The position numbers were made by a program, and so were the translations under genes. From positions 1-11,570 of the forward strand of contig CAAFNI010000202.1 in NCBI GenBank assembly GCA_900764215.1: 11,570 nt of DNA, given 5' to 3'. Positions 6,097 to 11,570 of the stretch are shown here, piece by piece. Position 1 is the first letter of the stretch; every line of letters starts with the position of its first letter. Source of the stretch: an uncultured Sutterella sp. (GTDB lineage Bacteria; Pseudomonadota; Gammaproteobacteria; Burkholderiales; Burkholderiaceae_F). The notes below the pieces were generated by a model that saw only the letters and a program-made list of their open reading frames with translations, did not search any database and was not told the origin of the DNA.

Positions 6097-7464
6097 ATGC
6101 CTTGGAAAAAGCGGGTTGTCTTGGGCGGCGCATGTGCGGCGGGCCTCCTTGCGGCGGGCTATGCGGGTTATGTCGGCTGGCAGCAGTCGGTGGTCGACCG
6201 CATGCTGCTCGATCTGAAGTCGGCGGGCAGTCCCGTGCCCGGCGTCAAGATCGAGGTGAAGGAGCTTGAGCGGACGTTCGGCTCGAGAAGGCTCGAGGTG
6301 GTCTTCAGGGTCCGCGGCTTTGCCGACACGGCGCTTGCGGGCGAATGCGTCTGGCGCCTCGGCATGGCGCCGAGCCTCTCGATACGACATTTCAGGACCT
6401 CTCCGGACCTGCAGGCCTACATCGACAAGGCAAACCCGCAGATGACGATGGACTTCGGCCTGCCCTTCATGCCGAAGAACCTGCGCGTGCACTGGCAGGA
6501 CGCCGAAATGGACGGCAGAGCCGTGCCCGCGGGCGAGATGCTCACGACCTGCCGCGTCGTCAAGGCCGAACCCGTCGAGAAGGACGGGAAAGTCGTGCCC
6601 TACGCCCCGTCGAGCGGTGTTCCCTACCACGTGCTTCCGATCGGGGGCGACTGGGGCTTTTCCGCCTTCGTCTTCAGGCTGAGCTGGGCGGGAGAGTCGC
6701 TCGTCTACCGGTTCCTCCCCGACGAGAACGAAGAGCCTCTGATTCTCACGACCGAAAGCGACGGCTTCGCGCTCTCTGAAGTGGAAGACGTCGAGCCCGC
6801 AGCCGACGTGAAGTTCGGCAAGACGGCCTCGCGCCTCTCCGTGAGGAAGGTGAACGCCGGGTGGCGCCATGACTTCTCGCACGACGGCTCGCTCGAGAAG
6901 GCCCCCGCGGACCTGGGGCCCCTTTCAGCCCTCAAGTTCTGGCATTTCCAAGGCTCGGTCACCACGCCCGAATCCGTGTGGCTCCCCGAAGTGACGGCAA
7001 GGCTTCTCGCGGGGGCGGACGCCTGCGACGTGCCGGGACTCTGCCGTCCGGGCGGCGCGCAGGGGCTCGAACCCTTGTGGGAGGGCGTGCAGAGCGGTGC
7101 GGTCAGCCTCAAGATGCAGAACCTCGAGCTTGACTTTCCGAAGCTCGAAGTGCGGGCCCGCGGGACTGCGGGCGTCAAAAAGGGCGAAAGAGCGATTGCG
7201 GACTTCGAGGTGGACGTGCAGATGCATCCGCTTGACGACGAGCTCCGAAAAGCCCGCCCCGATGTTGCCGCGGTTCACGACTGGGTCAAGGGGCTTGTCG
7301 ACGCGAAGGTGCTCGCCTGCCGCGTCAAGGACGAATGCAGCGTGCGCCTGACGCTCGAGCCCGACGACGCGGGCTTTTTCATCCTCAAGGCCAACGGCGT
7401 CGACGTGACGGAGAGAATCTTCGGCGAAGGCGGCAGGGTCTTGGTGCCCGACATTGCGGGCTGA
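6097..7464 (+). CDS. YdgA-like / DUF945-like membrane-anchored protein
   Basis: 455 residues from ATG 6097, which has GGGAGGTG five bases upstream. An upstream in-frame start at 5923 lies before the promoter and is rejected. Residues 7-27 form one hydrophobic segment after MPWKKR, either a signal anchor or an uncleaved signal, so the bulk should lie in the periplasm. After it comes a region resembling the YdgA/DUF945 N-terminus (short helix, then KIEVKELERTFGSRRLEVVFRV, echoing the family's R-x-F-S-S pattern). The rest is long beta-rich sequence with a charged C-terminal part (LDFPKLEVRARGTAG, DFEVDVQMHPLDDELRK) typical of that family's repeated DLD/FxV strands. The role of the family is poorly defined. 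It is monocistronic between two terminators and faces AT2 tail to tail. A degraded copy of its 3' end recurs at 11104-11161. Family assignment is moderate; the gene itself is secure. Confidence 0.8.
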   Translation: MPWKKRVVLGGACAAGLLAAGYAGYVGWQQSVVDRMLLDLKSAGSPVPGVKIEVKELERTFGSRRLEVVFRVRGFADTALAGECVWRLGMAPSLSIRHFRTSPDLQAYIDKANPQMTMDFGLPFMPKNLRVHWQDAEMDGRAVPAGEMLTTCRVVKAEPVEKDGKVVPYAPSSGVPYHVLPIGGDWGFSAFVFRLSWAGESLVYRFLPDENEEPLILTTESDGFALSEVEDVEPAADVKFGKTASRLSVRKVNAGWRHDFSHDGSLEKAPADLGPLSALKFWHFQGSVTTPESVWLPEVTARLLAGADACDVPGLCRPGGAQGLEPLWEGVQSGAVSLKMQNLELDFPKLEVRARGTAGVKKGERAIADFEVDVQMHPLDDELRKARPDVAAVHDWVKGLVDAKVLACRVKDECSVRLTLEPDDAGFFILKANGVDVTERIFGEGGRVLVPDIAG

Positions 7465-7488
7465 CGGCCTTTCAGACACGAACGCAAG

Positions 7489-7526
7489 AAGGCCTCGCCT
7501 TTCCCAGCGGGAAGACGGGGCCTTTT
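7489..7526 (+). terminator. Rho-independent terminator of the DUF945-like gene
   Basis: AAGGCC...TTCCC and GGGAA...GGCCTT form an imperfect stem around AGC, followed by TT to give a four-T end (7523-7526). It begins 24 bases past the stop codon. The reverse strand ends in GGCCTTCTT, so it may also act on readthrough from AT2. Confidence 0.7.
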
Positions 7527-7560
7527 GCATCCTGAGGGACCCATCAGGAAGGAAGCTTTG

Positions 7561-7601
7561 AGAAGGAAAGGGCGCCGTCCGAAGGATTTCGAACGGCGCC
7601 C
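7561..7601 (-). terminator. Rho-independent terminator of AT2
   Basis: On the minus strand a 9-bp perfect stem (GGGCGCCGT / ACGGCGCCC, 7570-7601) is extended inward by CGAA/TTCG after one mismatch, with a 4-base loop. It is followed by TTTCCTTCT (7569-7561). It starts 53 bases past the AT2 stop codon and is repeated at 11258-11298. Confidence 0.75.
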
Positions 7602-7654
7602 GGTAGGGCTTCGGGTCTCAGCCCTTGAGGCGTCGGAGACTCAGGCGGCTCTTC

Positions 7655-10530
7655 TTAGAACGCGTGCCGCACTCCGACGTTCCAGCGCCAGGCCTCGTTG
7701 ACGTTGCCTGCGGTCGTGCGCTGCAGGTCGACGCAGGCGTAGGTGGTCTCGGACCAGTTGAAGTTGGCGCCGAGCCCGAACTCGTACCACGTGCCGCCGA
7801 GCTCGTCCTTGAGGGTCGCGGTGGGCGTGTACGGTTCGTCGAGGTAGGCGAACGATTCCATGTCCCCCTTGAAGTCATGCGCGACGGAAGCCTTCGCATA
7901 GATCGTGCCCTTCTTCTCTGGGAAGAAGAAGCCCGCGCGCACGCCGGCGCGGCCGATCAGGCTGTCGAAGTCGTCCTGAACGATGTTGACGCCGTTGGAG
8001 CCGTGGAAGGCGTCGCCTTCGAGGCGCCCGTAGGTGAGTTCGACCTGCGGCTCGACGAAGGCTTCGTCGACGGGCTTGAACCGCCAGCCGGCTTCGGCCG
8101 AGAAGCTCCACCCGTTGTTGTCGAATTCGCCCGCGAGCTTGTTGGAGGTGAATTCCGTCTCAAGGTGCGAATACTTGCCGATCAAGTCGACGAAGAGGCC
8201 GTTCTCGGCCATCCAGGTGCCGTAGATCGCGAGACCGTAGGCCTTGTTGTCGCCGTCGCCGCGATCGAACGTCATGGAGCCGTCCGTGTAGCTGAAGGCT
8301 GCGCCCATCTTCCACTCGTCGGTGAGCGCGTAGTCGGCGCCCACCTGAATGGACGTGTTCTTGCTCGTGACGTTCTGCGCGCCGTATTCAAGCTCGGAGC
8401 CGTAGGCGCGGGCCCAGGTGCCCGCCTTGCCGTTGCTGTCGCGAAGTTCGCCCATGCGCTTCGTGACGTCGTTCATTTCATGACGCCAGTTGACGGCGGC
8501 AAGCGACGAGAGCGCGCTGTAGCCTTCCAGACTGACGTTGGACTTGACCGTGGTCTGCCATTGGCCGTCCTCGAGCGTGGAAGTCACTTCGCCGCGGATC
8601 TTGCCTTCTTCGGCGGTCACGGTGTCGACAAGGGAAGTCCCTTCAGTGCCGGTGCCGTTTTTCTGAACCACCTGCGACAAATCCTGGATCATGTCGTCGA
8701 CATTCCCGTAGCTGTCGTTGAGAGTGTCGGAACCCGTGACGGCGATCCGGCCGTTGCCCGACTTGGCGGCAACCGTTACGCGCGGCTCTTCCGAGACTTC
8801 GTTGACGAAGACGTTGAGGCCTTGGTCCGTGACCGTCAGGTCGTTGATGGCGACCGTGCTGCCGGCTTGAGACAATTCGATCGTCGCATTGTCGGCTTCG
8901 ATTGTGCCGACGGTGCTGTTGCCCTTGGCAAACCACGTGGCATTGTCCGCCATCAGGAGGCGCATGCGCGGCGTGTTCTCGCCTTCGGCAAAGGAATCGG
9001 TGACCTGAGAGGTCATGGTCGATTCGGATCCGCTCAGGCCGATGGTGAGACTGGATTTGCTGTTTTGAATGTCGCCTTGGATTTGTACGGTCTTGCCGTT
9101 CAAGTTGCCTTCGGCGTCGACGCCCATTCGGATGGTGCCGTTCTGTTCATTGTTGATGGCTAAAACAGTGCCGTCAGGGTTGTCACCTTTAACCTTTATA
9201 TGCGTGCCGCCCGCGAAGGAAATGTCGGATTCACCGACCTGATTGATGCCGTATGCGGAACCTTTGCCGTCCGCGATGATTGAGACATTCTTTTGGAAAT
9301 CTATTTGGGCATTTTTTTGATGTCGGATCAAAATGCCATTTGCGGCTCGATCTTCATCTGCAGATTGCGATGAAACGATTAAATTCGTATTGCCTGTAAA
9401 AGTAACAGAACCCTTGAAAGAATGGTTGTCGCCCGCCACACTGAGGCCAGTTGCGTGAAAATCTTTTGATGAAACAATAATGTTTGATGTTTCTGCATCA
9501 ATGGTAAATTGTCGGTCTAGAGTCTGGTCTGTTTGATTTCTGATGAAAATGCCATAGGCGCTGCCCTTGGTGAGGTCAGTCACATTGACATTTAACGCTT
9601 TGGCTTTAATGGTGGCGTTTTGTATAAGTTTTGTCTTTCTAGAATTGGCATAATTCTGGTACGAGATTCCGGCCATTACTTCAGTTCCGGAATTCCGTGA
9701 TACCACTACATTGACTACGGCATCGCCGGCGTCGAAAACCGTGGATTCTGATGTGGATTTGGTTGCTCGGCCGGTTGTGAAGTCGGTGTCAAGTGAAATA
9801 AAACCAATGCCTGCTGAGGCGTGGCTCTTGTTGTTCCCTTGATGCTTATTCATGGCCAGTTCGATGTTGACCATATCGGCATTTGTAATGGAAAGCTCTC
9901 CGCCTGAAAGTCCCAAAGCGTACAACCTAACCGTGTCATCTACAGAAGACATCTTGATGGAAACGGTTTTGGGATTGTTGGCGTTGGAGGATGCATCGCT
10001 AAGGGAGATGGAACTTTTGCCATTAATTAAAAGTGCGGCTCCCGGATGAAAATATTTTTTGTTCCTTTGTCCGTCGATTTTTGTGTCGATGGTAAAGGAG
10101 GAGAGGTTGTTAAGGTGAATGTTTTTCCCGGCTAGAGTGGCTGAACCCTCAACGTCGGCATAGCCGAAGATCCCATTTTTATTGTTGTGATTTATGGTCA
10201 ATGCATGGCCATTGCCTTCAATGGATAATGCTTTATCTGTCGTATTTAAAAACAGACTAGCCCCAGATGCGTTATTGATGGCATTAAAAACGGTATCTGA
10301 ATTGAGAAGCAAATTAACCGGAGCGTCTCCGTTAACCTGAAAATTTCCGAGATTTTCTCCCTCAACTAATGTTATTTCGGTCGTTGGGGCAAGAGAATAA
10401 TCGCCCGACAGCTTTACCGAGGTGCCGTTGGTAGGGAATTCTTGTGCTGCAAAACACGTGGAACTTAATGCCGCCAAAACGGCTGCAGTCAGTAATTTAA
10501 TTCCCGATGGGGGGGGGGTAATTTTGTCAT
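7655..10530 (-). CDS. AT2: large autotransporter, out of frame with its start at a C10 tract
   Basis: A type V autotransporter. The natural start is ATG 10530, with a textbook GGAGG five bases upstream, then ACA AAA TTA and a run of ten C. With C10 the frame ends after 13 codons (MTKLPPPHRELNY). With C8 or C11 it reads MTKLPPP(P)SGIKLLTAAVLAALSSTCFAA, a perfect signal peptide, into a 957-958 residue protein. In the present C10 state only upstream in-frame starts such as ATG 10579 reach the gene, and these lack a Shine-Dalgarno site. The passenger (about 30-680) is Asn/Ser/Thr-rich and beta-strand-rich, consistent with a beta-solenoid. The last 278 residues (7658-8491) are the barrel, from NWRHEMNDVTKRMGELRD through GTWARAYGS, GAAFSYTDG, AEAGWRF and FVEPQVELTYGRL to the terminal VGVRHAF. 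GC content falls sharply in the passenger. No catalytic motif is seen; adhesin or antigen is the likely role. Confidence 0.85.
10509..10518 (-). repeat. C10 homopolymer at the start of AT2 (probable phase-variation tract)
   Basis: Ten G on the plus strand equal ten C in the coding strand, beginning directly after ATG ACA AAA TTA. Frame arithmetic: ATG 10530 joins the long downstream frame only if the tract loses 2 or gains 1 (modulo 3). Tracts of this length and position are the classic slipped-strand switch of surface proteins in other Gram-negatives. Confidence 0.8.
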
Positions 10531-10535
10531 GGCTG

Positions 10536-10580
10536 CCTCCATGAAAATGTATTGAAATGATTGCATGCGGCTCTCGCATG
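10536..10580 (-). promoter_or_regulatory. AT2 ribosome binding site and leader stem-loop
   Basis: GGAGG (10540-10536) lies five bases before ATG 10530 and decides the start. About 35 bases further upstream, CATGCG-(5)-CGCATG (10564-10580) is a perfect 6-bp inverted repeat, and its far edge overlaps the alternative in-frame ATG 10579. No convincing -35/-10 pair was found upstream. Confidence 0.6.
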
Positions 10581-10870
10581 TATCTGATTTCAGTGTAAGA
10601 AAGGTGAGCAGTGGCGGGTATCCTCGTCATCTCCCAATCTCGCCCGATTTGCCTGAGGGTCATGTTCTTCAGGGCGTACGGCATTGATGGGCACGTCAAA
10701 AACGACTGATTGGCAAGCGATTTGTAATATGCAGAGGGCACTGCAACCAAGGCGCAGATCTTCGCACGCTGAGCGAGCGGCAAGCTGAGCCTTCGTTTTC
10801 AGTTGCATCCTCGCAACAATCCCCGACTTTCACCCTGAAGCGGGCATGCGCGGGCCGTCCGAAACGCGGA

Positions 10871-11095
10871 TTGCCCCCGACTGAATCGTTGGTGTGGCGG
10901 GCGTATCGGACTCAGGGAAATCGTCGCTTGCGCTTCAGCAGAGACCAAGCGTGTCCGGCATGCGAAATAGCTGGGACCGGCCCGGAGCTTCTGAACACGA
11001 TTCGCCTGAAGTTTTCATTTTCACGACTTGCCTCGCACAGGTGTCCCAACGGGCACATGCATGAACTCACGCTTGATGAAGCGGTAGAGGGGTAG
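10871..11095 (+). CDS. Doubtful small ORF with CPxC and CPNGH motifs
   Basis: A 74-residue frame from TTG 10871; no ATG is available and no ribosome binding site is evident. It contains ACPAC and, 28 residues later, RCPNGH, a spacing and style seen in zinc ribbons, then a short acidic tail ELTLDEAVEG. I do not recognise it. The frame is open upstream to a stop at 10685 without a start codon, so it could be the remnant of a longer gene cut by rearrangement. Its stop lies only nine bases before the repeat copy at 11104. Apart from this, 10531-11103 shows nothing I can call. Confidence 0.3.
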   Translation: MPPTESLVWRAYRTQGNRRLRFSRDQACPACEIAGTGPELLNTIRLKFSFSRLASHRCPNGHMHELTLDEAVEG

Positions 11096-11103
11096 CTTGT
11101 CTA

Positions 11104-11161
11104 CACGTCAAGGACGAATGCAGCGTGCGGCAGGCTCTTTGCGCCCGACGCCGCGGGCTGA
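11104..11161 (+). pseudogene. Remnant of the 3' end of a DUF945-like gene
   Basis: Bases 11106-11128 repeat the coding stretch for VKDECSV found at 7323-7345. They are followed by a diverged segment with one extra base, and then the final GCGGGC TGA of the gene. An 87-base piece (29 codons) present in the intact gene at 7369-7455 is missing. No start, promoter or frame is preserved. Confidence 0.65.
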
Positions 11162-11185
11162 CGGCCTATCGGACACGAACGCAAG

Positions 11186-11223
11186 AAGACCTCGCCTTTC
11201 CCAGCGGGAAGACGGGGCCTTTT
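11186..11223 (+). terminator. Second copy of the DUF945-like gene terminator
   Basis: The counterpart of 7489-7526. One G-to-A change (AAGGCC to AAGACC) breaks a base pair near the stem base, so it is probably weaker. It now follows only a gene remnant. Confidence 0.5.
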
Positions 11224-11257
11224 GCATCCTGAAGGACCCATCAGGAAGGAAGCTTTG

Positions 11258-11298
11258 AGAAGGAAAGGGCGCCGTCCGAAGAATTTCGAACGGCGCCC
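11258..11298 (-). terminator. Terminator of AT3 (second copy)
   Basis: The same 9-bp GGGCGCCGT/ACGGCGCCC stem and TTTCCTTCT tail as at 7561-7601. The single change (G to A) falls in the loop, so pairing is preserved. Confidence 0.7.
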
Positions 11299-11351
11299 GG
11301 CCGGGCTTCGGGTCTCAGCCCTAGAGGGCCATGAGACTCAGGCGGCTCTTC

Positions 11352-11570
11352 TTAGAACGCGTGCCGCACTCCGACGTTCCAGCGCCAGGCCTCGTTGACG
11401 TTGCCTGCGGTCGTGCGCTGCAGGTCGACGTAGCCGTCGGTGGTCTCGGACCAGTTGAAGTTGGTGCCGAGCCCGAACTCGTACCATGTGCCGCCGAGCT
11501 CGTCCTTGAGGGTAGCGGTGGGCGTGTACGGTTCGTCGAGGTATGCAAACGATTCCATGTCCCCCTTGAA
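11352..11570 (-). CDS. AT3: autotransporter barrel 3' end, partial
   Basis: The last 72 codons of a barrel, open to the window edge, beginning FKGDMESFAYLDEP and ending NVGVRHAF with the terminal Phe. The protein is nearly identical to AT2 (differences include GLGTNF for GLGANF and TDGYVDL for TYACVDL). Nucleotide changes in this part are mostly synonymous, suggesting that purifying selection or gene conversion keeps the barrel end. Whether the passenger upstream is intact cannot be seen. Confidence 0.85.
   Translation of the reverse strand, partial: FKGDMESFAYLDEPYTPTATLKDELGGTWYEFGLGTNFNWSETTDGYVDLQRTTAGNVNEAWRWNVGVRHAF

Larger units (their letters stand above)
7321..7873 (+). repeat. Direct repeat copy A (DUF945-like 3' end, terminators, AT2 3' end)
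   Basis: This segment recurs in the same orientation at 11104-11570. From 7464 to 7873 the alignment is gap-free at an offset of 3697 bases. I count 21 differences in 410 positions (about 95% identity), mostly between the genes and in the last part of the barrel. The true right end of the repeat is unknown because copy B leaves the window. Confidence 0.85.
11104..11570 (+). repeat. Direct repeat copy B, running off the window
   Basis: The partner of 7321-7873. It contains a degraded 3' end of the DUF945-like gene, both terminator hairpins and the 3' end of another autotransporter, in the same order and orientation. Left of base 11104 similarity fades. Relative to copy A it lacks 87 bases between two GCGGGCT heptamers. 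Confidence 0.85.

Noticed and set aside
7625..9163. 512-codon plus-strand frame opposite AT2
   Set aside because: It is antisense to the autotransporter barrel, whose strands and terminal Phe are clear. It appears only in the GC-rich part, as expected of a shadow.
10441..10470. Lipoprotein signal in AT2 (Cys near the cleavage site)
   Set aside because: The residues before Cys are SST and not a lipobox (L-A/S-G/A-C), and autotransporters use signal peptidase I; AA|QE is the better site.
10531..10783. N-terminal extension of AT2 to a start at 10783
   Set aside because: The frame happens to be open, but there is no ribosome binding site. The extension would bury the signal peptide about 90 residues inside, and the perfect GGAGG-ATG at 10530 explains the start once the C-tract is considered.

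Overview
The window is GC-rich (a hand count of one 60-base line in the AT2 barrel gives about 72%). It carries classical outer-membrane autotransporter genes, a sensor kinase / response regulator pair of the TtrS/TtrR architecture, and a YdgA-like (DUF945-like) protein. This mix suggests a Gram-negative betaproteobacterium. Gut Burkholderiales of the Sutterella/Parasutterella type are the best fit I can infer, because they carry many autotransporters and many PhnD-domain sensor kinases. That assignment is inference and not a database match.

Layout. 117-2836 (minus): a LuxR/FixJ-type response regulator downstream of a histidine kinase with a periplasmic PhnD-like ligand domain. 2837-3313: a divergent control region with a sigma70-like promoter for the kinase, two perfect 12-bp palindromes, and an A-rich stretch plus TATAAT for the first autotransporter. 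3314-5810 (plus): autotransporter AT1, broken by a one-base frameshift in a run of six G; a terminator follows. 6097-7464 (plus): a DUF945-like membrane-anchored protein with its own promoter and a terminator. 7655-10530 (minus): a large autotransporter, AT2, converging on it. The AT2 start codon, with an excellent Shine-Dalgarno site, is separated from the rest of the gene by a run of ten C (coding strand) that puts it out of frame. 10531-11103: a mostly empty region with one doubtful small Cys-motif ORF. 11104-11570: a second, direct-repeat copy of the 3' end of the DUF945-like gene, the terminators, and the 3' end of another autotransporter (AT3), which runs off the window.

The most interesting part is the AT2 locus. 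Its C10 tract sits four codons after the start, and a change to C8 or C11 would create a perfect signal peptide joined to an intact 957-958 residue autotransporter. This looks like a phase-variable (contingency) switch for a surface protein. AT2 is also a compositional mosaic: a low-GC passenger (about 37% in two hand-counted lines) is joined to a high-GC barrel. It is bracketed by direct repeats about 95% identical over 410 bases, so passenger exchange or loss by homologous recombination is plausible.

As sequenced, neither of the two complete autotransporter loci is in frame from its best start codon. The window therefore looks like a surface-antigen variation locus next to a ligand-sensing two-component system. 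Whether that system controls the autotransporters is not shown by the sequence.
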